A stretch of DNA of 23,681 nucleotides from Roseburia sp. (GCA_030844625.1 JAUUNJ010000007.1:1-23681), one strand, 5' to 3'; numbered from the stretch's first letter, positions 1 to 9,002 are shown. The notes: generated by a model from the letters alone, not told the origin. Made by a program: numbers and translations.

Positions 1-9
1 TAACAGCAG

Positions 10-43
10 AAAAACAGGCGGTCATTCATGACTACCTGTTTTT
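10..43 (-). terminator. Intrinsic terminator of ftsH
   Basis: On the minus strand, AAAAACAGG and CCTGTTTTT form the outer stem, with TCAT/ATGA pairing inside, and the 3' arm ends in a T run. It lies just past the ftsH stop. The A-rich and T-rich flanks would let it work in both directions. Confidence 0.8.
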
Positions 44-58
44 CTAATCTTTCACATT

Positions 59-1942
59 TTATACCTGGTTACACTGATGGAATATATCCATAAATTCCTT
101 ACCGGTAATTGTTTCTTTTTCGAAAAGAAATTCTGCAATCTTATCCAGCTTATCTCTATTGTCTCTGAGAAGCTGTTTTGCATCCTCATATCTTTCTTTG
201 AGAAGATTCTTCACTTCTTCCTCTATTTCCGTTGCTGTCTTATCACTACAGTTAAGCTGCGAATTTCTGCTCAGATATGGATTCTCGATTTTTTCAAGAC
301 TCATCAGTCCGAATTTTTCTGACATTCCATACTGGGCGATCATGGAGCGGGCAATATCTGTGGCTTTTTCCATATCATTGGATGCCCCTGTTGTAATAGA
401 ATTAAACACAATTTCTTCTGATGCACGTCCTGCAAGAAGTGTAACAAGTCTGGCGTTTAACTCATCCTTGGTCATTAAATATTTTTCTTCCTCCGGTGCC
501 TGTATTACATATCCCAGAGAGCCCATTGTTCTTGGCACAATTGTAATTTTTTGTACCGGCTCTGCATCCTTTTGAAGAGCTGTCACAAGTGCATGACCCA
601 CTTCGTGGTATGCCACAATCTTCTTCTCTTCTTTACCTAAAATTCTGTCTTTCTTTTCCTTACCTGCTATTACAACTTCCACAGCTTCCATCAAGTCATC
701 CTGGGAAATCGCTCTTCTTCCACATTTTACTGCATTAATTGCGGCCTCATTTACCATATTCGCAAGGTCTGAACCTACGGCACCGCTTGTGATATTGGCA
801 ATTGCCTCAAGATCTACTGTCTCATCTAATTTAACATCCCGAGAATGAACCTTTAATGTTTCAAGTCTTCCCTTAAGATCCGGTGTATCAACAATTACTC
901 TTCTGTCAAAACGTCCTGGTCTTAAAAGTGCCGGATCCAGCACTTCCGGTCTGTTCGTTGCAGCCAGTATTAAAATACCCTTCGACGTATCAAATCCGTC
1001 CATCTCTGCAAGTAATGCATTTAATGTCTGTTCTCTTTCATCATTTCCACCGCCATATTTTGAATCACGGCTCTTTCCTATGGAATCAATTTCATCGATA
1101 AATACAATACATGGTGCATTTTCTTCTGCCTGTTTGAATAAATCTCTAACTCTTGATGCACCCACACCCACGAACATTTCTACAAAATCAGAACCCGACA
1201 ATGAGAAAAACGGAACTTTAGCTTCGCCTGCCACTGCCTTTGCCAGTAACGTTTTACCGGTTCCCGGAGGCCCCACCAGCAGAGCTCCTTTCGGTAACTT
1301 TGCACCAATTGCCGCATACTTGCCCGGATTATGAAGAAAGTCTACCAGTTCCACTACAGATTCCTTTGCTTCCTCCTGTCCTGCCACATCTTTAAATGTA
1401 ACCCCTGTCTCTTTCTGGATATATACCTTAGCATTGCTCTTGCCAACACCAAATACTCCCCCGTTTTTTCCACCGGCTTTTCTCATTATGAACATCATCA
1501 TTGCCCAGAAAAAAATTAATGGTAAGATCCACTGTAGCAAAATCAATATAATGCTTCTTGATGCATCTGCCTGATTCCCTTTAAATGCAACTCCGGTGTA
1601 TTCAGATTTAAGTTCGGAAATCAAATCCGGATCATTTAACTCTGTGGTCCAATATGTTATCTTAACAAGAGAATTGTTGTTAGATTTAGGTGTTATAAGA
1701 ATTTTGCCTGAATCAAATACAACTGACTCTACCTTATTACTATCCAATAACGCAATAAACTGATTATAGCTTATTTCCTTTTTTGTTGCTGAATTGAACA
1801 AATAGGAACTAAACACGGTAAACATTAACGCTATCGCTAGCGCTAACAAACCTGCCATTAATCTATTCTTTTTCTGTCTTTTATCATCCATGTCATTATT
1901 CGGAATATTTCTATTTGTATTTCTATTCGTGTTGTTATCCAT
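59..1942 (-). CDS. ftsH: ATP-dependent zinc metalloprotease FtsH
   Basis: Membrane-anchored AAA+ protease that degrades misfolded membrane proteins and short-lived regulators at the cytoplasmic face. The 627 residues are usual for the family. There are two membrane segments (about 29-50 and 130-153) around a short extracytoplasmic domain. The AAA domain shows Walker A GPPGTGKT (224-231), Walker B FIDEID (281-286) and the second region of homology RPGRFDRR (341-348). The zinc site HEVGH is at 446-450. The N terminus is a low-complexity Asn/Arg/Thr stretch in which NTNR is repeated. The ATG start is preceded by an AAAGGA ribosome binding site. The gene is divergent from pyrG across about 200 bases of AT-rich DNA and ends in its own terminator, so it is probably monocistronic. 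The identification is secure. Confidence 0.98.
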   Translation of the reverse strand: MDNNTNRNTNRNIPNNDMDDKRQKKNRLMAGLLALAIALMFTVFSSYLFNSATKKEISYNQFIALLDSNKVESVVFDSGKILITPKSNNNSLVKITYWTTELNDPDLISELKSEYTGVAFKGNQADASRSIILILLQWILPLIFFWAMMMFIMRKAGGKNGGVFGVGKSNAKVYIQKETGVTFKDVAGQEEAKESVVELVDFLHNPGKYAAIGAKLPKGALLVGPPGTGKTLLAKAVAGEAKVPFFSLSGSDFVEMFVGVGASRVRDLFKQAEENAPCIVFIDEIDSIGKSRDSKYGGGNDEREQTLNALLAEMDGFDTSKGILILAATNRPEVLDPALLRPGRFDRRVIVDTPDLKGRLETLKVHSRDVKLDETVDLEAIANITSGAVGSDLANMVNEAAINAVKCGRRAISQDDLMEAVEVVIAGKEKKDRILGKEEKKIVAYHEVGHALVTALQKDAEPVQKITIVPRTMGSLGYVIQAPEEEKYLMTKDELNARLVTLLAGRASEEIVFNSITTGASNDMEKATDIARSMIAQYGMSEKFGLMSLEKIENPYLSRNSQLNCSDKTATEIEEEVKNLLKERYEDAKQLLRDNRDKLDKIAEFLFEKETITGKEFMDIFHQCNQV

Positions 1943-2022
1943 GTTTTTTCCTTTCGCTGCTTATTAATATGTCACTTTTTTCTATAATAATATATCACAT
2001 GTTCTAAATATAATGTGAAATT

Positions 2023-2051
2023 TTGATAAATATTTCATTAAATTTTAACAT
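2023..2051 (+). promoter_or_regulatory. Probable sigma-A promoter of pyrG
   Basis: TTGATA (2023-2028) and TAACAT (2046-2051) are separated by 17 bases on the plus strand. This predicts a start near 2058 and a leader of about 90 nt that contains the hairpin at 2077-2112. The -10 matches consensus at four of six positions, so the call is tentative. Confidence 0.45.
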
Positions 2052-2076
2052 TTTAAATTTTGTTCTAGCATAAAAA

Positions 2077-2113
2077 ACCTTATTGTAGTACACTAGTAAG
2101 GTATTGTTTTTTC
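2077..2113 (+). promoter_or_regulatory. Terminator-like hairpin in the pyrG leader (possible attenuator)
   Basis: ACCTTA (2077-2082) pairs with TAAGGT (2097-2102), with a small inner TAG/CTA stem. Four bases later comes a run of six T (2107-2112). It sits between the probable promoter and the pyrG ribosome binding site. Firmicute pyrG genes are known to be controlled by CTP-sensitive termination in the leader, and this placement fits that. I do not see the run of G at the predicted transcript start that the known reiterative-transcription mechanism uses, so the mechanism is open. Confidence 0.45.
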
Positions 2114-2148
2114 TATGATAAACAACTTACAAATGGAGGAGAAATCAA

Positions 2149-3747
2149 ATGTCAGTAAAATACGTATTCGTAACAGGCGGTGTTGTTTCCGGTCTGGGAA
2201 AAGGAATCACAGCAGCTTCCTTGGGAAGGCTTCTTAAAGCTCGTGGTTACAAGGTAACAATGCAGAAATTCGATCCGTATATTAACATCGATCCTGGTAC
2301 AATGAATCCTATTCAGCACGGAGAGGTTTTTGTAACTGATGATGGCGCTGAGACAGACCTGGATCTAGGTCATTACGAAAGATTTATAGATGAAAGTTTA
2401 ACAAAAAATTCCAATGTTACTACCGGTAAAGTTTACTGGTCGGTACTTGAAAAAGAACGTAGAGGTGATTTTGGCGGAGGTACTGTCCAGGTTATTCCGC
2501 ATATCACAAATGAAATAAAAAGTCGTTTTCACAGAAGTCTGGGAGACGAAACTGAAATTGCAATTATTGAAGTTGGCGGAACCGTTGGTGATATCGAATC
2601 CCAGCCTTATATTGAAGCAATTCGTCAGTTTCAGCATGACGTTGGACATGAGAACTGTATTCTTATCCACGTAGCCCTTATGGTTTATCTTCCTGCTTCA
2701 GAAGAAATGAAAACCAAACCAATTCAAATGAGTGTTAAGGAATTACAGAGACTGGGCATTCAGCCGGATATTGTTGTATGTCGTACAGAACATGAAATAA
2801 ACGAAGGACTTAAGGACAAAATCAGTTTGTTCTGTAACGTTCCTGCAAGCCACGTTGTTCAGAACCTTACGGTAGATATGCTTTACGAAGCACCACTTGC
2901 AATGGAAAAAGAACATCTTGCAGAAATCGTATGCGAAAGCCTTAAACTTGATTGTCCTGAACCGGACCTGGATGAATGGAAAACCATGGTTGATGCAGCC
3001 AAACATCCGACTCAGGAGATTACTGTTGCATTAGTTGGTAAATATATTGCATTACACGATGCTTATATCAGTGTGGTAGAATCATTAAAGCATGCAGGCT
3101 ATCCTAACCATGCCACAGTTAATATTAAATGGGTTGACTCAGAAGAGGTTACTGATGATAATGCTGACGAGATTTTTGCAGACGTTTCCGGTATTCTTGT
3201 TCCAGGCGGATTTGGAAGTCGTGGCATTGATGGTAAAATTGCCGCAATTAAATATGCCAGAGAAAACAATATTCCATACCTTGGTCTTTGCCTTGGTATG
3301 CAATTATCAATTGTTGAATTTGCAAGAGATGTTGTAGGTTTCCATGATGCCCACAGTATTGAGCTTGATCCTGCAACTACGCATCCTGTAATCAGTTTAA
3401 TGCCTGACCAGGAGGGAATTACAGATATCGGCGGTACATTAAGGCTTGGTTCGTACCCATGTACTCTTGACAAAGAAAGCAAAGCTTATCAGTTATATGG
3501 AGAAGAATTAATTCACGAACGTCACCGTCATCGTTATGAAGTTAACAATGATTACAGAAAAGACCTTACAGATCACGGAATGAAACTTTCCGGTATCTCC
3601 CCTGATGGACGTATTGTTGAAATGATTGAAATTCCAGATCATCCTTTCTTTGTTGCAACTCAGGCACATCCCGAATTAAAGAGCCGTCCTAACAGACCAC
3701 ATCCTTTATTCCTTGGATTCGTCAATGCAGCCATTGAAAATAAATAA
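2149..3747 (+). CDS. pyrG: CTP synthase (glutamine-hydrolysing)
   Basis: Converts UTP, ATP and glutamine to CTP, the last step of pyrimidine nucleotide synthesis, in the cytoplasm. The 532 residues are the usual length. The N-terminal synthase domain (about 1-265) begins with the P-loop-like segment [11 protein letters not shown] (10-20) and carries [10 protein letters not shown] (141-150). The C-terminal class I glutamine amidotransferase domain has the oxyanion strand PGGFGSRG (352-359), the nucleophile Cys381 in GLCLGMQ, and the His507/Glu509 pair in AHPEL. The ATG follows a strong GGAGGAG ribosome binding site. It is the only clear plus-strand gene in the window and ends in a strong terminator. 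Its leader holds a possible attenuator. Confidence 0.98.
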   Translation: MSVKYVFVTGGVVSGLGKGITAASLGRLLKARGYKVTMQKFDPYINIDPGTMNPIQHGEVFVTDDGAETDLDLGHYERFIDESLTKNSNVTTGKVYWSVLEKERRGDFGGGTVQVIPHITNEIKSRFHRSLGDETEIAIIEVGGTVGDIESQPYIEAIRQFQHDVGHENCILIHVALMVYLPASEEMKTKPIQMSVKELQRLGIQPDIVVCRTEHEINEGLKDKISLFCNVPASHVVQNLTVDMLYEAPLAMEKEHLAEIVCESLKLDCPEPDLDEWKTMVDAAKHPTQEITVALVGKYIALHDAYISVVESLKHAGYPNHATVNIKWVDSEEVTDDNADEIFADVSGILVPGGFGSRGIDGKIAAIKYARENNIPYLGLCLGMQLSIVEFARDVVGFHDAHSIELDPATTHPVISLMPDQEGITDIGGTLRLGSYPCTLDKESKAYQLYGEELIHERHRHRYEVNNDYRKDLTDHGMKLSGISPDGRIVEMIEIPDHPFFVATQAHPELKSRPNRPHPLFLGFVNAAIENK

Positions 3748-3773
3748 AAGAAATGTTTCTTAGAATTTAAAAG

Positions 3774-3806
3774 ACCAGTCGGGAACTATTCCAGACTGGT
3801 TTTTTC
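3774..3806 (+). terminator. Intrinsic terminator of pyrG
   Basis: ACCAGTC pairs with GACTGGT, with GGAA/TTCC extending the stem inward, and six T follow. It lies 27 bases past the pyrG stop on the plus strand. Confidence 0.85.
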
Positions 3807-3810
3807 TTAT

Positions 3811-3839
3811 AAAAAGAGACTGGATACTTCCAGTCTCTT
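3811..3839 (-). terminator. Intrinsic terminator of the lipoprotein gene
   Basis: On the minus strand AAGAGACTGGA pairs perfectly with TCCAGTCTCTT around a four-base loop and is followed by a T run. It lies 17 bases past the stop of the lipoprotein gene and faces the pyrG terminator. Confidence 0.85.
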
Positions 3840-3856
3840 ACTAAAATCATATTTTA

Positions 3857-4978
3857 TTATTCAATTGTTAAGCCATCATCTGTGCCGCCCAGATCAGAAG
3901 TGTCTGCTCCAAGATTACTCATTTGATTGAGCATTGTCACCAGCATTGTTGTAATATCGGAAGCATTTTCAGGAATCAAATCTTTAACTTCTGCTTTACC
4001 CTCTTTGAAATCACAGTTCACACTAATCTGTAATTCTGAGTCTTCAATCTTAATATTTCCGCTTTCAAAAGTCAGCTTTGCTTCTCTGCTGCCTTCTTTT
4101 CCGCTTACCTGAATCTTGCTTATCATTTCCAGATTGTTATCTTTTATTGCCTTAACTGCATCATCCTTGTTGTCTTCTACTTCTTTGGCTGCATCCGGTA
4201 ATTCATCAATCAACTCGTCATATGATTCTAGAGCTGTCTTAACCATTTCGCCGTCTTCACCATAAACATCACTGATTAACGTTTTAGCACTTTCTAATAA
4301 TCCCTTTGCATCGTTCTTAAGAAAATCAACAGCACCATTTACTGCTTTTTCAGCATTGTCACCATTTAACTTTAATGTATAGTCGTCGCCGTCACGACCT
4401 TCTAAATCTTTAAAGTTCTTTTCCATAGCATCTGCAAAATTATTAATCAGATCATATACTGACTTCTTCATATCGTCAGATACTTCCGGATATTCTTCTC
4501 CTACAGCCTTTAATAACTGTTCCAAATCAAGAGAAACGGCTCCGCTGATGCCCATCTGAGCCAATCCTGCTTCTAACTGGGTTGCTGTATCAGGGTCAAT
4601 CTTCTTCACTAATGCAATAATAGGATCTACAGTTATATAAAACTTCTTATTATCTAATGCAAATGTTGTAAGTTCCGAGTATTCTTCTTCCTGTCCTAAT
4701 TTGACTGAAATCTTAACTCCGGATTTTGTATCACTTTCTGCTGTAGCTTCCATTTTCAATGAAAATGCAATATTGCCGTCTTTATCCTTTATCAGTTCAG
4801 GTGCTTCTGCCACATCTCCTTTATATGTACCATCCACCACCACTGTTTCTGTTCCGGTTGTAATCTTGCAAGCTTCTTTTAATTCCTTAAAGTAAGTACT
4901 ATCTTTGGAACCACAACCGCTGAACATAGTCATAATCATTGCCAATGTTAAAATTACGGCTAAAATCTTCTTCTTCAT
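3857..4978 (-). CDS. Putative secreted lipoprotein of unknown function
   Basis: 373 residues. The N terminus is a clear lipoprotein signal: MKKK, a hydrophobic stretch, then FSGC with the lipid-attachment Cys at about residue 22. The mature part is Lys/Asp/Glu-rich and predicted soluble outside the membrane, with alternating strands and Asp/Glu-rich helices. I recognise no catalytic motif and assign no function. An open frame continues 59 codons upstream, but that extension reads through the tRNA-Pro gene. The ATG used here has an ideal AGGAGGAA ribosome binding site directly upstream, which fixes the start. The gene lies about 95 bases downstream of the tRNA on the same strand and could partly be read from the tRNA promoter. 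It has its own terminator. Confidence 0.85.
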   Translation of the reverse strand: MKKKILAVILTLAMIMTMFSGCGSKDSTYFKELKEACKITTGTETVVVDGTYKGDVAEAPELIKDKDGNIAFSLKMEATAESDTKSGVKISVKLGQEEEYSELTTFALDNKKFYITVDPIIALVKKIDPDTATQLEAGLAQMGISGAVSLDLEQLLKAVGEEYPEVSDDMKKSVYDLINNFADAMEKNFKDLEGRDGDDYTLKLNGDNAEKAVNGAVDFLKNDAKGLLESAKTLISDVYGEDGEMVKTALESYDELIDELPDAAKEVEDNKDDAVKAIKDNNLEMISKIQVSGKEGSREAKLTFESGNIKIEDSELQISVNCDFKEGKAEVKDLIPENASDITTMLVTMLNQMSNLGADTSDLGGTDDGLTIE

Positions 4979-5030
4979 AATTCCTCCTGTAGCTGCTTTA
5001 AACCTTGTGAATTCTTTGATATTATTCTTC

Positions 5031-5070
5031 CCATAGCATACCAAGCAGCATATAGAGAAATATGCTATGG
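5031..5070 (-). repeat. 10-bp perfect inverted repeat after tRNA-Pro
   Basis: CCATAGCATA (5031-5040) and TATGCTATGG (5061-5070) are exact reverse complements around a 20-base loop. The repeat begins two bases past the mature tRNA 3' end. On the minus strand no T run follows, so it is a poor terminator. It may help 3' processing or stabilise the upstream RNA. Confidence 0.6.
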
Positions 5071-5072
5071 AG

Positions 5073-5146
5073 TCGGTGCGACAGGATTCGAACCTGCGAC
5101 CTCTGCGTCCCGAACGCAGCGCTCTACCAAGCTGAGCCACGCACCG
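5073..5146 (-). tRNA. tRNA-Pro (anticodon CGG)
   Basis: The 74-base cloverleaf reads on the minus strand with a 7-bp acceptor stem (CGGTGCG/CGCACCG), a D arm containing GGTAGAGC and a T arm with the GTTCGAATC core. The anticodon arm is CTGCG-TTCGGGA-CGCAG, so the anticodon is CGG, reading CCG (proline). The discriminator is A and the CCA end is not encoded. The gene stands alone, not in a tRNA cluster. No integrase or attachment-site duplication was seen beside it. Confidence 0.96.
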
Positions 5147-5162
5147 AAGTAGCATCTTAAAT

Positions 5163-5171
5163 AGTATACCA
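5163..5171 (-). promoter_or_regulatory. Extended -10 promoter of tRNA-Pro
   Basis: TGG followed by TATACT on the minus strand makes an extended -10 element. It predicts a start about 10 bases before the tRNA 5' end. No convincing -35 is visible. Confidence 0.4.
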
Positions 5172-5203
5172 CATTATCTCTCAAAATGCTATCTTTTTTA
5201 TTC

Positions 5204-5356
5204 TTATCCTAACACATGGCTAATCTCATAAGATAATATTTCAAGGTTCTTTCTAATGTGAATCTTTTGTGGACATAACTGACCACATTTAATACACCAT
5301 TCTGCCTTTCCCTGCAGCAAAGTATACAAACAGTTTTGGTTCTTCGATTCTACGTT
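5204..5356 (-). pseudogene. Decayed C-terminal fragment of a [4Fe-4S] protein
   Basis: After the niaR stop codon the same frame stays open for 50 codons to TAA at 5204-5206. The translation contains WCIKCGQLCPQKIHIRKNLE. This resembles the C-terminal cysteine segment (C-x2-C-x2-C-x3-C-P, then I-x-I) of iron-sulfur aldo/keto reductases and related ferredoxin-like tails. One Cys with nearby residues appears lost: Cys-x2-Cys is followed directly by GQLCP. There is no ATG and no ribosome binding site, so I read it as a remnant rather than a working gene. The family assignment is inferred from this short motif only. It fills most of the 210-base gap between niaR and the tRNA. Confidence 0.5.
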
Positions 5357-5911
5357 TTATTTTCCCTCTGCATTACTCCAGAAATCTACCGGCTCATAAT
5401 CCCTTAAAGCCACCAGATATCCTTTGCTCTGTAACTCATTTTGTATTTCATCCAAGGTCTCTACAGAATCTGCCGTAACTGTATGGTAATGATATTCTGA
5501 AGTAATCTGCTCCAAAGGCACAGATACACCACCTTTTATGCCATCCACATACTTCTTTGCATCTCTGCGGGATTTAATATTCATCTCCACGCGAATTACT
5601 CCATAAAGCTTGTGGTATACAAATACATCCTCAACTTTTCCGCCACAATCCACAATAATATGAAGTTCCTCCAACATTTTTTCTGCACTGTGTTTCACCT
5701 TAAACACCCGCTGTATGATTCCCTTATCCTGAAGAATATACCCTTTATGGGTCGATATTATGTTATGATTTTTTGCACGGAGTAAAGCGATATCCTGAAC
5801 CACAACCTGACGGCTTATCTGAAATTTTTCAGCAAGCTTTGTACCGGATACAGCTCTATCACTTTCCTGCAAAATTTTTAACAGGTTTTCCCTTCTTTTT
5901 TCACCCTCCAT
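5357..5911 (-). CDS. niaR: NiaR-type (3H domain) transcriptional repressor of NAD synthesis
   Basis: 184 residues. The N terminus (about 5-60) is an HTH_11-type winged helix with the recognition segment FQISRQVVVQDIALLR. The C terminus is a 3H domain, which in this family binds nicotinic acid and a metal. The expected metal ligands are present: His74, Glu82, His141 and His143, the last two in EYHYHT. Members of this family (YrxA in Bacillus subtilis) repress de novo NAD genes when niacin is available. It is the last gene of the nad operon and begins 13 bases after nadC, with a GAGAGGT ribosome binding site. It therefore probably controls its own operon through the palindromes upstream of nadA. 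The gene order makes the assignment strong. Confidence 0.93.
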   Translation of the reverse strand: MEGEKRRENLLKILQESDRAVSGTKLAEKFQISRQVVVQDIALLRAKNHNIISTHKGYILQDKGIIQRVFKVKHSAEKMLEELHIIVDCGGKVEDVFVYHKLYGVIRVEMNIKSRRDAKKYVDGIKGGVSVPLEQITSEYHYHTVTADSVETLDEIQNELQSKGYLVALRDYEPVDFWSNAEGK

Positions 5912-5924
5912 CTTGTACCTCTCA

Positions 5925-6779
5925 TCAAATTTTGTGAAGATTTTTCAGTGAGATATCCATAATTGGGGCAGAATGAGTTAATGCACCACTGGAAATATAA
6001 TCAACGCCAAGATCAATTAACTTAGAAATATTTTCCTTTGTTACATTCCCCGAAATTTCAATTTCTGCTCTTCCATCAATAATATTCACTGCCTCTTTCA
6101 TTACATCATGTTCCATATTATCCAACATGATAATATCGGCACCGGCTTCCACCGCCTCTTTTACCATTTTAAGATTTTCTACTTCAACTTCAATTTTTCT
6201 TACAAATGGTGCATATTCTTTTGCCATCTCAATTGCCTTTTTCACACTGCCTGCTGCACCAATATGATTGTCTTTTAAAAGAACACCGTCTGTTAAATTG
6301 TAACGGTGATTATTTCCACCACCCACTCTTACTGCGTACTTTTCAAAAATTCTATTATTAGGGGTTGTCTTTCTCGTATCCAAAAGCTTAACCTTACTTC
6401 CTTCCAAAAGTTTTGCAATGGAATGAGTATAGCTTGCAATACCGCTCATTCTCTGCAGATAGTTAAGACCGGTTCTCTCTCCTACCAGTAAAACACGGAT
6501 ATCTCCCTTAACGGTTCCCATAAGTTGTCCCTTTTTTACTTCATCTCCATCTTTCACAAACAATTTAATATTTGTATTTTCATCTAAAAGTTCAAAGGCT
6601 CTTGCAAAAACCTGAAGTCCACAGATCACTCCATCTTCTTTGCAAATCAAATCCACCTGTCCCTGACATCCTGCAGGCATAACAGAATTGGTAGTAACAT
6701 CTTCACTTGTAACATCTTCCTTCAATGCACTTAAAATAAGTGGGTCAACCGTTAATTTTAAAGTAATTGGATCAAACAT
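5925..6779 (-). CDS. nadC: Nicotinate-nucleotide pyrophosphorylase (quinolinate phosphoribosyltransferase)
   Basis: Converts quinolinate and PRPP to nicotinate mononucleotide with release of CO2, the third step of de novo NAD synthesis. The 284 residues are typical. Signature segments are present: ERTGLNYLQRMSGIA (101-115), DTRKTTP (134-140), the GGGNNHR loop (153-159), LLKDNH (167-172) and EVEVENL (around 197). The barrel ends with MLDNM and the EISGNV segment. The start overlaps the end of nadB by 8 bases, and an AGGAGAAAAGAG ribosome binding site lies inside nadB, so translation is probably coupled. It is co-transcribed with nadA, nadB and niaR. Confidence 0.97.
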   Translation of the reverse strand: MFDPITLKLTVDPLILSALKEDVTSEDVTTNSVMPAGCQGQVDLICKEDGVICGLQVFARAFELLDENTNIKLFVKDGDEVKKGQLMGTVKGDIRVLLVGERTGLNYLQRMSGIASYTHSIAKLLEGSKVKLLDTRKTTPNNRIFEKYAVRVGGGNNHRYNLTDGVLLKDNHIGAAGSVKKAIEMAKEYAPFVRKIEVEVENLKMVKEAVEAGADIIMLDNMEHDVMKEAVNIIDGRAEIEISGNVTKENISKLIDLGVDYISSGALTHSAPIMDISLKNLHKI

Positions 6780-8055
6780 CTCTCTTTTCTCCTATCTTTT
6801 CTAATATCATTTTTTTGTTTTCTTTTTCCCATGCTTTTTGGTCTTTATATGGTGCAAAATCTACATTGTGAAATTCTTTTACAAAAGTATCATTAAACTG
6901 TTTTGTCATTTCTATTGCAGCTCTTTTGGCAAACACCATGCTTTCTAAAAGGGAGTTACTGGCAAGACGGTTTCTTCCATGAACCCCATTACATGCTGTC
7001 TCTCCTATGGCATACAACTGCTCCATTGAGGTTTTGCTCTGCAAATCAACCTTGATTCCACCCATAAAATAATGCTGAGCCGGGACCACCGGAACCATAT
7101 CTTTTGGCACATTATACCCATGGTCTTTACAATGTTTTACAATGTTTGGAAAATGACTTTCCAGCTGTTCCTGTTCTATGGGTCTCATGGAAAGCCATAC
7201 ATGGTTTGTTCCTTCTTTTTTCATCTCTTTTTTTATATTTCTGGTAACAATATCCCGTGGCAGCAGTTCATTGGTAAATCTCTCGCCCTTACTGTTATAC
7301 AATAAAGCCCCTTCACCTCTGACTGATTCGGAAATCAGAAAACTTCTGTCTTCCTCTTTTTCAGAATAAAATGTTGTAGGGTGAATCTGAACATAGTCAA
7401 TATTCTGAACTTCCACGCCATGCCTCAACGCTGCTGCAACCCCATCACCTGTCAGGTGCCGATAGTTTGTTGAATATCTGTAAATTCCACCAATGCCGCC
7501 ACATGCCAAAACTGTATAATTAGCTGTAATGGTATCTAACTTTCCATCATCTTTTCTCACCACAATTCCATAGCACCTGTTATTCTCACATAATAAATCC
7601 ATCATAGTCCAGTGCTCTTTCATTGTAAGATTCTCTAACTTTTTGCACTGCTCATAAAGATGGCTTGTAATTTCTTTTCCAGTTACATCTTTGTGATATA
7701 CAATTCTGTTATGGGTGTGGGCACCTTCTCTTGTAAATGCCAGATTACCATCTTCATCTCTCTGAAAATCTACTCCATATCCTAATAAATCTTCAACAAG
7801 TTCCGGCGATTCTTTAATCATTGTCTCAACCGCTGCCGGATTGTTTTCAAAATGCCCCGCTATCATGGTGTCATTAAAATAACTTTCGTAGTCATCCGGG
7901 GATTTTAACATACACATCCCCCCCTGTGCCAGGTAGGAATCACTATGTTCCACAACATCCTTGGTTATCATTAAAATATTTTTATCTTTTGGAAGTTTCA
8001 ATGCACAATACAGTCCTGCACATCCACTTCCTACTATTAATATATCTGTTTTCAT
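6772..8055 (-). CDS. nadB: L-aspartate oxidase, short form
   Basis: FAD enzyme that oxidises L-aspartate to iminoaspartate, which NadA uses. The 427 residues carry the dinucleotide-binding GSGCAGLYCALKL (9-21), AQGGM (43-47), the HPTTFY segment, RGEGALL, RDIVTRNI, HYFMGGI and the C-terminal FAD motif GRNRLASNSLLE. It is about 110 residues shorter than the E. coli enzyme (540). The part missing corresponds to the C-terminal helical domain that follows the flavin/capping fold. The sequence ends cleanly in an operonic overlap, so this looks like a native short form rather than a truncation. It lies 30 bases after nadA and overlaps nadC by 8 bases. Succinate dehydrogenase-type flavoproteins are relatives, but the operon supports NadB. 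Confidence 0.95.
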   Translation of the reverse strand: MKTDILIVGSGCAGLYCALKLPKDKNILMITKDVVEHSDSYLAQGGMCMLKSPDDYESYFNDTMIAGHFENNPAAVETMIKESPELVEDLLGYGVDFQRDEDGNLAFTREGAHTHNRIVYHKDVTGKEITSHLYEQCKKLENLTMKEHWTMMDLLCENNRCYGIVVRKDDGKLDTITANYTVLACGGIGGIYRYSTNYRHLTGDGVAAALRHGVEVQNIDYVQIHPTTFYSEKEEDRSFLISESVRGEGALLYNSKGERFTNELLPRDIVTRNIKKEMKKEGTNHVWLSMRPIEQEQLESHFPNIVKHCKDHGYNVPKDMVPVVPAQHYFMGGIKVDLQSKTSMEQLYAIGETACNGVHGRNRLASNSLLESMVFAKRAAIEMTKQFNDTFVKEFHNVDFAPYKDQKAWEKENKKMILEKIGEKRDV

Positions 8056-8085
8056 ATTAAACTCTTTTCTATTGCCGGATATCCG

Positions 8086-8991
8086 TTATTTCGCAAGTTC
8101 CAGCATTTTCACTAACGGTGCGTTTGCCTTTATCCTAATGTCCTCTTCCAGTTCTATGACCGGTTCCAGATTTTCCAGTGCAGAAAGTACATTATCCACT
8201 GTAATCTTTTTCATATCAGGACAAATCTGGTCACTTTTAACTGATATAAATTTCTTACCCGGATTCTTCTGCTGAAGTTCATAGAAAACGCCTGTCTCCG
8301 TCGCAATAAGAAATTCCTGACTATCACATTTTGTTGCGTAATCTATAATTTCTGACGTGCTTCCGATAAAATCCGAAACCTGTAATACCTGGTCAATACA
8401 TTCAGGATGAGTGAGAACCGGCGCTCCCGGATGTTTCGCCTTGGCATCAAGAATATTCTGTTTTGTAATTTCTTTATGTATTGGGCAAAAACCGTCATTA
8501 AAGACAAAATGTTTCTCCGGCAGTTGTTTTGCCACATACTGTGCCAGATTATTATCAGGAATAAAGAAAATATCTTTATTTGGAAGATTTTTGACAACCT
8601 TAATTGCATTGGATGATGTAACACACACATCAGAATGCGCTTTAATCTCCGCCGTAGAGTTTACATAACATACAACTGCCACGTCCGGAAACGTCTTCCT
8701 TACCTGCTCTATTTTTTCTATTGCCACCATATGTGCCATCGGACAGTCTGCCGTAAGGTCCGGCATAATTACTCTTTTACCCGGATTCAAAATCTTGGCA
8801 CTCTCTCCCATAAACTTAACCCCGCAAAATAATATGTTCTGTCGGGTTACTGTTGTGGCTAACTTGCTTAATGCAAAGGAATCTCCCACATAATCTGCCA
8901 GTTCCTGTACCTGACCATCCACATAATAGTGCGCCAGAATCACTACGTCTTTTTCTTCTTTTAACTGCTTAATTCTCTGGATTTTATCCAT
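8086..8991 (-). CDS. nadA: Quinolinate synthase
   Basis: Condenses iminoaspartate with dihydroxyacetone phosphate to quinolinate, using an oxygen-sensitive [4Fe-4S] cluster. The 301 residues match the short, cluster-only form of the family. The three expected cluster ligands are Cys83 (DCPMA), Cys169 (GFCPIH) and Cys257 (ICPDMK). Active-site segments HYYVDG (21-26), CYVNS (108-112) and THPEC (194-198) are present. It is the first gene of the nad operon. The start codon has only a weak ribosome binding site (AAGAGAT). One of the two candidate NiaR palindromes ends 12 bases upstream of the ATG. Confidence 0.97.
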   Translation of the reverse strand: MDKIQRIKQLKEEKDVVILAHYYVDGQVQELADYVGDSFALSKLATTVTRQNILFCGVKFMGESAKILNPGKRVIMPDLTADCPMAHMVAIEKIEQVRKTFPDVAVVCYVNSTAEIKAHSDVCVTSSNAIKVVKNLPNKDIFFIPDNNLAQYVAKQLPEKHFVFNDGFCPIHKEITKQNILDAKAKHPGAPVLTHPECIDQVLQVSDFIGSTSEIIDYATKCDSQEFLIATETGVFYELQQKNPGKKFISVKSDQICPDMKKITVDNVLSALENLEPVIELEEDIRIKANAPLVKMLELAK

Positions 8992-9002
8992 ATCTCTTAC
9001 TT

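Noticed and set aside
159..575. Plus-strand open frame of 138 codons opposite ftsH
   Set aside because: It is the antisense of a strongly conserved coding region and has no ribosome binding site or recognisable domain.
5073..5146. tRNA-Pro as an integration site of a mobile element
   Set aside because: No integrase, no duplicated tRNA 3' end and no foreign gene set flanks it.
4979..5155. N-terminal extension of the lipoprotein frame by 59 codons
   Set aside because: The extension reads through the tRNA-Pro gene, and the downstream ATG has both an ideal ribosome binding site and a lipoprotein signal peptide.
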